This document shows positions 9,814 through 18,647 of a stretch of DNA of 64,000 nt, piece after piece. Source of the stretch: Prevotella sp. ne3005 (GTDB taxonomy: Bacteria > Bacteroidota > Bacteroidia > Bacteroidales > Bacteroidaceae); assembly GCF_900110085.1 (NCBI RefSeq), contig NZ_FOCK01000007.1:64820-128819 (forward strand). Reading direction: 5' to 3'. Both the position numbers and the translations under genes were made by a program. The notes beneath the pieces are model-generated. The model ran no database searches and had not been told where the DNA came from. It was given only the letters and a program-made list of their open reading frames with translations. How positions within the stretch are numbered: the first letter of the stretch is position 1; each line of letters begins with the position of its first letter.

Positions 9814-11169
9814 ATGAAGAAAATATTCATCATATTTTCGCTTTGGCTCAGTTCTGCAGCCCTGATGGCATGTAGTGCGGGGGAGGATGATTCCTCTCCC
9901 ACACCAATGCCTCAGCCCTCTGCAGAATCAATTTCTATTGAGAGTGACCAACTGTCAGTTGCTGCAGTCAGCGGCACCTATCAGGTGAATGTTACATGTA
10001 ATGCCACTTCACTCTCTGCTATTCCAAGCTACTCTTGGGTAGAAGCTTCTGTTTCTCCAATTGTCAACTCGAAAGCCGTGTTAAGCATCAAGGTTAAGGA
10101 AAACGAAGGTAACGCTCCGCGAGTTGCCACCGTTCAGCTTTCTTCTGGTAATGCAACGGCTGTAGTCACTGTCAGTCAGGCGGCCCCATTGAAGATCGGT
10201 ACGACATACTTCAGTACTTCTTCGCGCGGTGAGTCGTTTAATGTCAGTGTCTTTGGTGGTGGCCAATGGACGGCTACAGCTTCCGACAGTTGGATTCAGA
10301 CAGCCAAGGATGGCGAGGGGACCCTCATTGTTACGACAGCAGTCAATGAAGAGAAACACTCACGCAATGGCAGCGTGACTGTTGATAATGGAACGCAACA
10401 GTTGACTATCAAGGTTAACCAAGAGTCTGCCGAGGTGACGGAGATTACTTCGCCCGAAGGCTATCACCTGGTATGGCACGACGAGTTCAATGAAGGCGTT
10501 GTACTTGGCAGCGACTGGACACATGAGGTGAAGCCTGCCGGATGGGTGAATCATGAGCTTCAGACTTATGTCGATGGTGAAATAGCAGGCCGTCGGGTGA
10601 CAGAACTCGTCGATGGTAAGTTGCGCATCAACTGCTTCAAGCAAGGTGGTATCCCGTATTCTGGCCGTGTGTATGCTAAGGTGAACGAAGGCTGGACCTA
10701 TGGGTATATAGAAGCCCGCATCCAACTGCCCGTTGGCAAGGGCACGTGGCCAGCCTTCTGGATGATGCCTGTGCACTTCCGTTCCTGGCCTGCCGATGGT
10801 GAGATAGACATTATGGAAGAGGTTGGGGCTAATGCCAACTACGTGTCTTCCAGTCTTCATGCCAATGCGCATGTACACTCCAACAATACGCAGGTGACCC
10901 ATGAGATGAAGTGTGCAACAGCAGAAAGCGATTTCCATGTGTATGCCATCAAGTGGACACATGAGAATATCACGACCTATGTCGATGGAGAGGTTCAGCT
11001 TACTTATGACAACCGTGGCCTTGGCCGCGACGACTGGCCCTACGACGATCCTTTCTATGTTATCCTGAACCTCGCATGGGGTGGTGACTGGGGAGGCTAT
11101 AAGGGTGTCGACGACAGTGCACTTCCTGTCACAATGAAAATTGACTATATCCGTGTATTCCAGAAATGA
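9814..11169 (+). CDS. GH16 endo-beta-glucanase lipoprotein with two BACON-like domains
   Basis: A 451-residue lipoprotein (lipobox Cys20, LMAC). Two BACON-like beta domains come first (about residues 40-125 and 130-208, each ending in a VTVSQ/IKVNQ strand), then a GH16 catalytic domain from about 215 (YHLVWHDEFNEG). The catalytic signature EIDIMEEVG starts at Glu330, with Glu330 as nucleophile and Glu335 as acid/base; this longer form, with the extra residue, is typical of laminarinase and lichenase-type GH16 enzymes. It is predicted to cut beta-1,3 or mixed beta-1,3-1,4 glucan at the cell surface before SusCD import. Its stop overlaps the start of the GH5 gene by 4 bp (ATGA). Confidence 0.92.
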   Translation: MKKIFIIFSLWLSSAALMACSAGEDDSSPTPMPQPSAESISIESDQLSVAAVSGTYQVNVTCNATSLSAIPSYSWVEASVSPIVNSKAVLSIKVKENEGNAPRVATVQLSSGNATAVVTVSQAAPLKIGTTYFSTSSRGESFNVSVFGGGQWTATASDSWIQTAKDGEGTLIVTTAVNEEKHSRNGSVTVDNGTQQLTIKVNQESAEVTEITSPEGYHLVWHDEFNEGVVLGSDWTHEVKPAGWVNHELQTYVDGEIAGRRVTELVDGKLRINCFKQGGIPYSGRVYAKVNEGWTYGYIEARIQLPVGKGTWPAFWMMPVHFRSWPADGEIDIMEEVGANANYVSSSLHANAHVHSNNTQVTHEMKCATAESDFHVYAIKWTHENITTYVDGEVQLTYDNRGLGRDDWPYDDPFYVILNLAWGGDWGGYKGVDDSALPVTMKIDYIRVFQK

Positions 11170-12398
11170 AGAAATCAATTATATACTTTACCATGCTCCT
11201 GTTGACTGCCTGCGCCTCGAAGGAAGTGCAGCAGTCGGCAGGATTTGTTACCATACAGGGTGCTGATCTTATTCAGCCTAATGGTGAAAAGTTGTTTATT
11301 CAGGGTACAAACCTCGGCAACTGGCTGAATCCCGAGGGCTATATGTTCGGTTTCAGCCGCACGAACTCGGCTTGGATGATCGACCTGCTCTTTAAGGAAG
11401 CAGTGGGGCCTGATGCCACGGCCGACTTCTGGCAGCAGTTCAAGGACAATTATGTAACGAAGGCCGACATCGACTTCATTGCACAGCAGGGTGCCAACAC
11501 CATCCGTCTGCCCTTCAACTACAAGCTCTTTACCGATGAGGACTATATGGGGCAGACAGGCCAGAAAGACGGCTATGAGCGTATCGACAGCGTTGTCAGC
11601 TGGTGCCGTGCCAACCATCTCTATCTGATTCTCGACATGCATGATTGTCCTGGAGGTCAGACGGGCGACAACATCGACGATGGCTACGGCTATCCCTGGA
11701 TCTACGAAAGCGAGCCCTCGCAGCAACTCTTCTGCAACATCTGGCGCGAGATTGCCGACCGTTACAAGAACGAGACCACCATCCTTGGCTATGAGCTGAT
11801 GAACGAGCCCATCGCCCACTACTTTGAGAACAAGGACTCGCTCTACCAGATGCTGCAGCCCCTCTACAAACGCTGTGTGAAGGCCATCCGCGAGGTAGAC
11901 CAGAATCACATCATCCTGTTGGGAGGTGCCCATTGGAACAGCTTCTTCTTTATGTTCGACGACTGGAAGTTCGACCAGAAGATCATGTACACCTGTCATC
12001 GTTATGGCGGCGAGGCTACGAAAGAGGCCATCAAGGACTATATCGAGTTTCGCGACAAGACACAGCTACCTATGTATATGGGCGAATTTGGCCATAACAC
12101 CGACGAGTGGCAGCGCCAGATGGTGCAGGTGCTGAAGGAAGCCAACATCGGCTACACCTTCTGGCCCTACAAAAAGGTCGATGGCTCCTGCATGAACGGC
12201 ATCCAGCGCCCTGAGGGATGGGACAGCATCGTCGTGAAATATTCCGAGACATCACGCAACACCTATCAGGAGTGGCGCGAGGCGCGTCCCGATCAGCCGA
12301 CCTTCCGTCGACTGCTCAGCGAGTTTGCAGAGAACTGCAAGTTCCAGCATTGCAAGCCTCAGACGGACTACATCCAGACGATGGGACTCCAGAAATAA
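11166..12398 (+). CDS. GH5 family glucanase lipoprotein
   Basis: A 410-residue lipoprotein (lipobox Cys16, LTAC) with a TIM-barrel GH5 domain: GTNLGNWLNPEGYMF near the start, NTIRLPFNY, LILDMHDCPGG, then YELMNEP with the acid/base Glu214 and MGEFG with the nucleophile Glu307. The order of motifs matches GH5 clan-A enzymes of the exo-glucanase/endoglucanase type. It is translationally coupled to the GH16 gene and is the last gene of the susC operon, before a strong terminator at 12404. A beta-glucan substrate is inferred from the locus; the GH5 subfamily cannot be fixed by eye. Confidence 0.9.
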   Translation: MKKSIIYFTMLLLTACASKEVQQSAGFVTIQGADLIQPNGEKLFIQGTNLGNWLNPEGYMFGFSRTNSAWMIDLLFKEAVGPDATADFWQQFKDNYVTKADIDFIAQQGANTIRLPFNYKLFTDEDYMGQTGQKDGYERIDSVVSWCRANHLYLILDMHDCPGGQTGDNIDDGYGYPWIYESEPSQQLFCNIWREIADRYKNETTILGYELMNEPIAHYFENKDSLYQMLQPLYKRCVKAIREVDQNHIILLGGAHWNSFFFMFDDWKFDQKIMYTCHRYGGEATKEAIKDYIEFRDKTQLPMYMGEFGHNTDEWQRQMVQVLKEANIGYTFWPYKKVDGSCMNGIQRPEGWDSIVVKYSETSRNTYQEWREARPDQPTFRRLLSEFAENCKFQHCKPQTDYIQTMGLQK

Positions 12399-12403
12399 TA
12401 AAG

Positions 12404-12428
12404 AGCGGCTCTCCGGAGCCGCTTTTTT
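12404..12428 (+). terminator. Rho-independent terminator after GH5
   Basis: A perfect 8-bp stem AGCGGCTC (12404-12411) pairs with GAGCCGCT (12416-12423) around a TCCG loop and is followed by six T. It closes the susC-to-GH5 operon. Confidence 0.9.
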
Positions 12429-12447
12429 GATGCCCAAAGTGGAAAAA

Positions 12448-12605
12448 TGTATTTTTTACACCTCAATATACCGTCCACTTTATAATGGAAGGCAGAATCC
12501 CGTAAATGCCTGTATTCCTGAATGTTGCGTTTTTACGACCATAGGCACCAATCCACTTTCTGCTTTATATGCCCTTGTTTCGTCTTGAAAAACATTATAA
12601 TTTTG
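12448..12605 (+). promoter_or_regulatory. Glycan-locus promoter 2 (before the Asp-rich lipoprotein)
   Basis: This is the second copy of the conserved layout. The block begins TGTAT at 12448, has TTTTACACCTC, and its GTCCACTTT has TCCAC at 12474 (26 bp in, as in copy 1). The second box CAATCCACTTT has TCCAC at 12552 (78 bp on), and the -7 box TAATTTTG is at 12598-12605 (46 bp on). Confidence 0.8.
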
Positions 12606-12662
12606 CACCGTCGAAACAAGACAACAATTTAATAACAATATTCATTAATAAATTATCGAAAA

Positions 12663-14111
12663 ATGAAAACGAACGTAAAAACAATGATGATGGTCATCGC
12701 CGCCTCTTCGATGGTGGCTTGTACCAAAAACGCCGACCTGTTTGACTCATCTGCCATCGAGCAGAATGCAAAGGCAACCTATGCAGAGAATTTCACCAAG
12801 AAGTATCCCAACGTAGATCTGAACCAGAGCTGGGACTACAGCACGAAACAGAGCGACTATCGCCTTGGTAGTGGAAATAAGGCTCGCACACGTGCAGGTG
12901 AGGGTGGTATTACTAAAGGTAGTTGGTACGAGGTAGATAATAACACGCTTTCGTGGATGCACAAGCAACTCGTGGAGGGACAGGACAATCGCAAATTGGG
13001 CAATCCTTTCTATATGACCGTTCCAGGCAACGACTTCACCATTATCCCCATTTATCAGGGTCAGGCAGGAGCCATGTGGAACCTCCACGTCGTGGTGGAT
13101 GGCGTCGATTATCTGGTATGGGAGAAATCCAATAGTGAGATTCAGAAAGGTGATATCCAGATCAAGGATGGTGACAGCGACGAGTGGCATAACCTGCATG
13201 GTGGTGGCCAGAGTTGGGAAAACTGGAATAGTCTTTATAATACCGATGGCAGTGACAAGTGGCTTGCCGATGGTAGCCAGAATCTGGTGACAGCCGTGCG
13301 TTCTATCCCCTTTACTTTCCACGATTTCCGCGTGGGTGCTGAGATGTACTTTTACCTGAATGTCACGGTATCAGGTAGCGGTGTCTGGGATGATAAATAT
13401 CATGAGATGAATAATGTAGGTGCCCATGAGTCTTCGCTGAAGGGTCAGATGCTCGCCCTGCAGGATGTGCCCCGTCCCGACAATATCGCTGAGGACAATG
13501 AGGTGATGATCATCGGCTGTGAGGATGCTGATCTGAAAGACTCTGACTGGGACTGCAATGACATAGTGTTCCTGGTGTATGGTAAGACTGTTCCGAAACC
13601 CATCAAGATCGAGGAGGGCAAAGAGATCGAAGAGGTGAAGACCGTACGCTATATGATTGAAGACCTTGGTGCTACCGATGACTTCGACTTCAACGATATC
13701 GTGGTCGACGTGACTGAGATCCGAACCATTAGTCCTACCTATACCAACGGTGTGGTGACTAAATGGAATGAGAAGGGTAAGCGTCAGGAGGCCGTCATCC
13801 GTCACCTTGGTGGCCGTCTACCTTTCATCCTAAAGATTGGCAATAAGGAATTTGCTGCCGGTGGTCAGGATACCTTCCAGACAAGCCCGGATTTGAAACT
13901 CGACAACGTAACGGGTTGGACAGGTCTCACAGGTGATCATAACATCAGCATTCAGGTGCAGCAGATGGACAATAATGGTGTCTACAACAATGTCAAGTTC
14001 CCCAAGGCAGGTGAGGCTCCGATGATCATCGCAGTTGATCCTTCACAGGGCTGGATGACTGAGCGCCAGAGTGTACCCGCTGACTGGTTCTACATCCCTA
14101 CAGAAGAATAA
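12663..14111 (+). CDS. Asp-rich surface lipoprotein, LruC/DUF4842-like
   Basis: A 482-residue lipoprotein (lipobox Cys20, VVAC-like MVAC). No catalytic motif was recognised. Two acidic motifs stand out: DSDWDCNDIVFLVYG and, about 60 residues later, TDDFDFNDIVVDV. These D-x-D-x-N-D-I-V patterns recall the calcium-binding repeats of DUF4114/LruC-domain surface proteins, so a metal-stabilised beta structure on the cell surface is likely. It has its own promoter of the locus type and its own terminator, which places it in the same regulon as the glucanases. A role in binding or presenting the glycan is inference; the protein could also be an adhesin. The family name is a judgement by eye. Confidence 0.7.
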   Translation: MKTNVKTMMMVIAASSMVACTKNADLFDSSAIEQNAKATYAENFTKKYPNVDLNQSWDYSTKQSDYRLGSGNKARTRAGEGGITKGSWYEVDNNTLSWMHKQLVEGQDNRKLGNPFYMTVPGNDFTIIPIYQGQAGAMWNLHVVVDGVDYLVWEKSNSEIQKGDIQIKDGDSDEWHNLHGGGQSWENWNSLYNTDGSDKWLADGSQNLVTAVRSIPFTFHDFRVGAEMYFYLNVTVSGSGVWDDKYHEMNNVGAHESSLKGQMLALQDVPRPDNIAEDNEVMIIGCEDADLKDSDWDCNDIVFLVYGKTVPKPIKIEEGKEIEEVKTVRYMIEDLGATDDFDFNDIVVDVTEIRTISPTYTNGVVTKWNEKGKRQEAVIRHLGGRLPFILKIGNKEFAAGGQDTFQTSPDLKLDNVTGWTGLTGDHNISIQVQQMDNNGVYNNVKFPKAGEAPMIIAVDPSQGWMTERQSVPADWFYIPTEE

Positions 14112-14178
14112 AATAGTTCGTTTTTATACTTCATAATTGGTTTTATAGTAGTTAGTAGTTAATGAGTTAGTTTTTCAT

Positions 14179-14215
14179 GAGGGGTGCCCGCGTGAGCTGA
14201 CGCCCCTCCTTTTTT
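14179..14215 (+). terminator. Terminator after the Asp-rich lipoprotein, GTGA-capped hairpin
   Basis: Stem GAGGGGTG (14179-14186) pairs with CGCCCCTC (14201-14208), with one G-T pair, and is followed by seven T. Within the loop a short GC-GTGA-GC cap can form. The preceding stretch holds repeated TAGTTAGT-like words, as do the regions before the GH3 terminator and the two short RNAs at 22.8 and 23.8 kb. Confidence 0.8.
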
Positions 14216-14260
14216 AAAACGAGGAAACGAGATGAAACGCAATTATAGAATCATGATAAC

Positions 14261-14416
14261 TGTACATTTTACACCTCTATATCCCGTCCACTTTAACGGG
14301 ATGGACTAAAATACGTAATATACTTATATTGAACAACTTACATCTATAGAATGTCTTGGCGCATCCACATTTTTATTTATATATACTTTAATATATGTGA
14401 TAAATGTGTAACTTTG
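14261..14416 (+). promoter_or_regulatory. Glycan-locus promoter 3 (before GH3)
   Basis: This is the third copy of the layout. The block begins TGTAC at 14261, has TTTTACACCTC, and GTCCACTTT has TCCAC at 14287 (26 bp in). The second box GCATCCACATTT has TCCAC at 14364 (77 bp on), and the -7 box TAACTTTG is at 14409-14416 (45 bp on). The spacings equal those of copy 1. Confidence 0.8.
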
Positions 14417-14444
14417 CACCATCGAAACAAAAATCGAAACTACA

Positions 14445-16670
14445 ATGAAGAAACTGACGATTGCTCTATGGTCGCTCCTCGCAACGACCAGCCTTCAAGC
14501 ACAGGAAGTGCTACCCGTCTATCTCGATGAGTCGCAGCCTCTGGAACAGCGTATTGAAGATGCGCTCTCGCGGATGACGCTCGACGAGAAGATTGCTGTC
14601 ATCCACGCGCAAAGTAAATTCTCCAGTCCTGGCGTGAAGCGCTTGGGATTCCCTGATTTCTGGACAGATGATGGCCCTCATGGCGTACGTCCAGATGTGC
14701 TGTGGGACGAATGGGTTCAGGCAGGACAGTCTAATGACTCCTGTGTGGCCTTCCCTGCCCTCACCTGTCTGGCTGCCACCTGGAATCCTCAGATGGCCCG
14801 TCTCTATGGTGAAAGTCTTGGTGAAGAAGCCCTCTATCGTGGCAAGGCCATGATTCTCGGTCCTGGTGTGAACATCTACCGCACCCCGCTCGGAGGCCGC
14901 AACTTCGAGTATATGGGCGAAGACCCTTGGCTGGCCTCGCGCATGGTAGTACCTTATATTCAAGGACTCCAGTCAAAAGGAGTGTCTGCTTGTGTGAAGC
15001 ACTATGCCCTGAACAACGACGAGGAGTTCCGCCATCAGGTGAACGTCGTCATCTCCGATCGTGCCCTTCACGAGATCTATCTACCCGCCTTCAAGGCCGC
15101 TGTAACCGAAGCAGGTACTTGGGGTATCATGGGCGCCTACAATCTTTATAAGAACCAACACAATTGTCACAATGATATTTTGCTGAACCAGATTCTGAAG
15201 CGCGACTGGCAATTCGATGGCGTTGTCGTCAGCGACTGGGGAGGCTGCCACAACACTGAAGAAGCCATCACCAATGGCCTCGACCTGGAGTTCGGCTCTT
15301 GGACCGATGGTCTGACGATGGGTGCCACCAATGCCTACGACAGCTATTATCTGGCGCTGCCCTATAAACGGCTGATCCAGGAAGGCAAGTTCTCCACAAA
15401 GGAACTCGATGAGAAAGTACGTCGTTTGCTGCGCCTGTTCTATCGCACCACGATGAATCGTCAGAAACCCTATGGTTTCCTCTGCTCCGAAAGTCATTAC
15501 GAGGCAGCCTTGAAGATTGCCCAGGAAGGCATCGTACTACTGAAGAATGATCGCAGCCTGCTGCCTCTGCAACAGCCCAAGCGTATCCTCGTGGTTGGCG
15601 AGAATGCCATCAAGATGATGACCGTTGGCGGAGGCTCTTCCTCGCTGAAGGTGCAGAAGGAAATCCTGCCCCTCGATGGTATCCGCGATCGCTTCAAGGG
15701 GGCTGAGGTTGACTTTGCCCGTGGTTATGTGGGCGATACGGTTCAGAGCTATAATGGTGTGACGGTAGGCCGCTCGCTTTACGAGACGCGCTCTGCTGAT
15801 GTTCTCATTGCCGAAGCCGTCGAGAAGGCAAAGAAGGCTGATGTCGTCATTCTCTTTGGCGGACTGAACAAGAGCAACTATCAGGACTGTGAGGGTCATG
15901 ACCGTCAGCAGTACGGACTGCCTTACGCCCAGGATCGTCTCATCGAAGCTCTGGCTTCTGCAAATTCTAATTTGGTTTATGTTAATATTAGTGGTAATGG
16001 TGTCGCCATGCCTTGGCTCTCCAAAGTGCCCGCTGTCGTTCAGGGTTGGTTTGTAGGTTCCGAGGCTGGTGAGGCTATTGCCAGTGTATTGGCAGGCGAT
16101 GTCAATCCCTCTGGTAAGTTGCCCTTCACCTGGTACACAGGATTGGAGCAGTGCGGTGCTCATGCACTGAACGCCTTCCCAGGTGTATGGCGCGAAGATC
16201 ATCAGATCATCGACGAGGAATATAAGGAAGGCATCTACGTGGGCTACCGCTGGACAGACAAGCAGAAGCTGAAGCCGCTCTTCGCCTTTGGTCATGGTCT
16301 GAGCTATACCACCTTTAAGTTGGGCAAGCTCTCTGCCGACAAGCAGCAGATGACGGCCAACGAGAAGCTCACCTTCACCATTCCCGTCACCAACACAGGC
16401 AGCGTGGCTGGTGCTGAGACCGTCCAGCTCTACATCAGCGACAAGAAGTCGTCTGTCGATCGCCCCGTCAAGGAGCTCAAGGCCTTCCAGAAGGTCTTCC
16501 TCCAGCCTGGCGAGACCCAGCAGGTAAGTCTTACCATCGACCGTCAGGCCCTCAGCTTCTATGATGAGACGCGTGGCGAGTGGGTAGCAGAGCCAGGTGT
16601 TTTCGAGGCACTCGTTGGTACAGCCTCCGACAATCTCCCTGCCCGCTGTTCTTTCAACTTGAATAAATAA
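14445..16670 (+). CDS. GH3 beta-glucosidase, periplasmic
   Basis: A 741-residue protein with a signal peptide (cleavage near LQA-QE) and no lipobox, so periplasmic export is expected. It has a full GH3 layout: an N-terminal TIM barrel with DDGPHGVR, VKHYALNNDE and the nucleophile Asp264 in VVSDWGG; the alpha/beta sandwich with EGIVLLKND and GGLNKSNYQDCEGHDR; and a C-terminal fibronectin III-like domain (VTNTGSVAGAETVQLYI). GH3 enzymes of this type release glucose from imported beta-gluco-oligosaccharides, which completes the pathway started by GH16 and GH5. It has its own locus-type promoter and a terminator at 16765. Confidence 0.93.
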   Translation: MKKLTIALWSLLATTSLQAQEVLPVYLDESQPLEQRIEDALSRMTLDEKIAVIHAQSKFSSPGVKRLGFPDFWTDDGPHGVRPDVLWDEWVQAGQSNDSCVAFPALTCLAATWNPQMARLYGESLGEEALYRGKAMILGPGVNIYRTPLGGRNFEYMGEDPWLASRMVVPYIQGLQSKGVSACVKHYALNNDEEFRHQVNVVISDRALHEIYLPAFKAAVTEAGTWGIMGAYNLYKNQHNCHNDILLNQILKRDWQFDGVVVSDWGGCHNTEEAITNGLDLEFGSWTDGLTMGATNAYDSYYLALPYKRLIQEGKFSTKELDEKVRRLLRLFYRTTMNRQKPYGFLCSESHYEAALKIAQEGIVLLKNDRSLLPLQQPKRILVVGENAIKMMTVGGGSSSLKVQKEILPLDGIRDRFKGAEVDFARGYVGDTVQSYNGVTVGRSLYETRSADVLIAEAVEKAKKADVVILFGGLNKSNYQDCEGHDRQQYGLPYAQDRLIEALASANSNLVYVNISGNGVAMPWLSKVPAVVQGWFVGSEAGEAIASVLAGDVNPSGKLPFTWYTGLEQCGAHALNAFPGVWREDHQIIDEEYKEGIYVGYRWTDKQKLKPLFAFGHGLSYTTFKLGKLSADKQQMTANEKLTFTIPVTNTGSVAGAETVQLYISDKKSSVDRPVKELKAFQKVFLQPGETQQVSLTIDRQALSFYDETRGEWVAEPGVFEALVGTASDNLPARCSFNLNK

Positions 16671-16764
16671 TCTCTCATACTTAGGTATTAATTAGTATTA
16701 AACGGTTTATGATATAGTTAGTTAATTAGTTAGTAGTAAAAAGTAGTTTTCAAGATTAACCGAG

Positions 16765-16799
16765 AGGAACGAGTGCGTGATGTATTCGTTCCTTTTTTT
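16765..16799 (+). terminator. Terminator after GH3
   Basis: A perfect 8-bp stem AGGAACGA (16765-16772) pairs with TCGTTCCT (16786-16793) and is followed by seven T. The 13-base loop contains GCGTGATG. Repeated TAGTTAGT words precede it. Confidence 0.85.
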
Positions 16800-16840
16800 A
16801 TTTTTTTTGATAATTATTTGGTTTTATGATGATAATTGCT

Positions 16841-16848
16841 TACCTTTG
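16841..16848 (+). promoter_or_regulatory. -7 box of the DUF6377 regulator gene
   Basis: TACCTTTG at 16841-16848 lies about 25 bp before the ATG at 16873. No TTTTACACCTC block or TCCAC boxes lie upstream, so the regulator does not appear to be part of the regulon it may control. Confidence 0.7.
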
Positions 16849-16872
16849 CCGAACCAACGACTAACTTTTCAT

Positions 16873-18534
16873 ATGAAGAAGAAACTACTTTTACTATTGG
16901 CCCTGATGTTAGGGTTAACGGCAACGGCCCAGAAATATGATATTAAGTCTGTTTATCAGCAGATCGACGAGGCAATCAACCACTCGCCCGAATACGTGTC
17001 TGAATACGAAACGCAGATAGAAGAGCAGCGCCAGCAGTATGTCAAGGCAGTAACGCCAGAGGATAAATTCAAGCTGGCTTTCAGACTCTATGAGCTCTAC
17101 AAGGCCTTTATGAACGACTCTGCGCTTTATTATGTCGACGAGGCCGAGCAATGGGCTGCCAAGTTGGGGGATGCCGCACAGGCAGGAAACTGCAGGGTGC
17201 TCAGGGCTTTTCAGTGCTCTACCGTAGGTTATTACAGTGAGGCGCTCCTTTTCCTGAAGACCGTAGACAAACAGAAACTGGACAGTGTGGGTCTGAAGAA
17301 CTATTATACGACCCAGATGCATGTGTATGGCGAGCTGGGGTATTATTCGAAAATCCGTTCGATGCAGGACAGCTATTACGAGAAACAGCGTGTCTATCGC
17401 GACTCCCTCTTCGCGATGATCGACCATCAGCATCCTGACTATCTGATGTATCGCATCCAGGAACTGAAGAGTCGCCAGCAGTTGGAGGAAGGCCGCAGAC
17501 TGAGTGATCAGTGGCTGAAGCGCACCAACCCCGAGAGTCGCGACTATGCCATTGCCTGCTACTACCGCTGGCTGGTGAGCGAGGATCAGGAAGAGATGCG
17601 CTACTGGCTTTCGCAGTCGGCCCTCAGCGATATCCGCCACGCCGTCATGGATCAGGCGTCGCTGCTGCAGTTGGCAGAGATCCTGAACGACGAGGGTGAT
17701 CTGGACCGCTCGTATAAGTATATCCGTTTCACCTGGGACTGCAACAACCGTTTCAACACCCGCATGCGCTCCTGGCAGATTACGCCGATTCTCAATGTCA
17801 TCGAAAACAATTATCAAAAAGCCGTATCCCGTAATACAAAGGTGCTCTGGACATCGGTGGTCGTGGTGAGCATCCTCGCCCTGTTGCTCTTGGGTGTACT
17901 CCTCTTTCTCCACCGTCGTAACAAACAGCTGGATGCCGCCCGCAATGCCTTGAAATCATCCAACGCCCAACTCTCAGCCCTCAACACCCAGCTCTCAGCC
18001 CAGAAAGACGAGCTCTCCACCCTCAATGGCCAATTATCAATGGTCAACAGCCAACTCTCAGAAACCAATCGTGTCAAGGAAGAATACATCGGACGCTTCA
18101 TGAGCCTCTGCTCACAGTATATCGACAAACTCGACGACTACCGCAAGATGGTCAACAAAAAGATGAAGAACAAGGAACTCGACGAGCTCTTCCGCCTGTC
18201 GAAGTCTACGGAACTGAAAGAACACGAACTGGAAGAGCTATTGCAGAACTTCGACTCCGTGTTCCTCCACCTCTTCCCCAACTTCGTCGACGACTTCAAT
18301 GCCCTACTCCAGCCCGAGATGCAGATCCACCCCAAGGAAGAGAACCGCCTGGCAACAGAAATCCGCATCTTCGCACTCATCCGTCTGGGCATCGAAGACT
18401 CGTCGAAGATTGCCGAATTCCTCCACTACAGCGTCAACACCATCTACAACTATCGTGCCCGTATCAAGAACGGAGCCCTCGACAATCGTGAGAGTTTCGA
18501 GCGCCGTGTCAAACTGCTCGGCATGCTGCAGTAA
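16873..18534 (+). CDS. DUF6377-type membrane-spanning transcriptional regulator
   Basis: A 553-residue protein (from the ATG at 16873; the -7 box at 16841 excludes the upstream ATGs at 16777-16782). It has a signal peptide, a helical periplasmic domain with TPR-like repeats (about 20-320), one membrane segment (about 326-346, LWTSVVVVSILALLLLG), then a cytoplasmic coiled coil and a C-terminal LuxR-like helix-turn-helix (IEDSSKIAEFLHYSVNTIYN). This is the layout of SusR-like one-component sensors that detect a periplasmic sugar and activate a glycan locus. It is the only regulator gene in the locus. The coiled coil (AQLSALNTQLSAQKDELS) is encoded by CAACTCTCA-type repeats (17960-18066) like the simple tracts found between genes elsewhere in the window. 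Confidence 0.85.
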   Translation: MKKKLLLLLALMLGLTATAQKYDIKSVYQQIDEAINHSPEYVSEYETQIEEQRQQYVKAVTPEDKFKLAFRLYELYKAFMNDSALYYVDEAEQWAAKLGDAAQAGNCRVLRAFQCSTVGYYSEALLFLKTVDKQKLDSVGLKNYYTTQMHVYGELGYYSKIRSMQDSYYEKQRVYRDSLFAMIDHQHPDYLMYRIQELKSRQQLEEGRRLSDQWLKRTNPESRDYAIACYYRWLVSEDQEEMRYWLSQSALSDIRHAVMDQASLLQLAEILNDEGDLDRSYKYIRFTWDCNNRFNTRMRSWQITPILNVIENNYQKAVSRNTKVLWTSVVVVSILALLLLGVLLFLHRRNKQLDAARNALKSSNAQLSALNTQLSAQKDELSTLNGQLSMVNSQLSETNRVKEEYIGRFMSLCSQYIDKLDDYRKMVNKKMKNKELDELFRLSKSTELKEHELEELLQNFDSVFLHLFPNFVDDFNALLQPEMQIHPKEENRLATEIRIFALIRLGIEDSSKIAEFLHYSVNTIYNYRARIKNGALDNRESFERRVKLLGMLQ

Positions 18535-18567
18535 GGCGCTTACGATAACGATAACGTAAAAAAAGAA

Positions 18568-18598
18568 AGCGAAATGCATGGCGTTTCGCTATTTTTTT
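18568..18598 (+). terminator. Terminator after the DUF6377 gene
   Basis: Stem AGCGAAATGC (18568-18577) pairs with GCGTTTCGCT (18581-18590) with one G-T pair and a 3-base loop, followed by ATTTTTTTG. The -7 box of the next operon starts two bases after the T run. Confidence 0.8.
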
Positions 18599-18599
18599 G

Positions 18600-18607
18600 T
18601 ACCTTTG
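18600..18607 (+). promoter_or_regulatory. -7 box of the EIIC-kduI-MFS operon
   Basis: TACCTTTG at 18600-18607, followed by CAGC, lies about 40 bp before the ATG at 18648. Confidence 0.7.
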
Positions 18608-18647
18608 CAGCGACAAAATTCTAAAAAACTAATTAAAAAACAAATAA

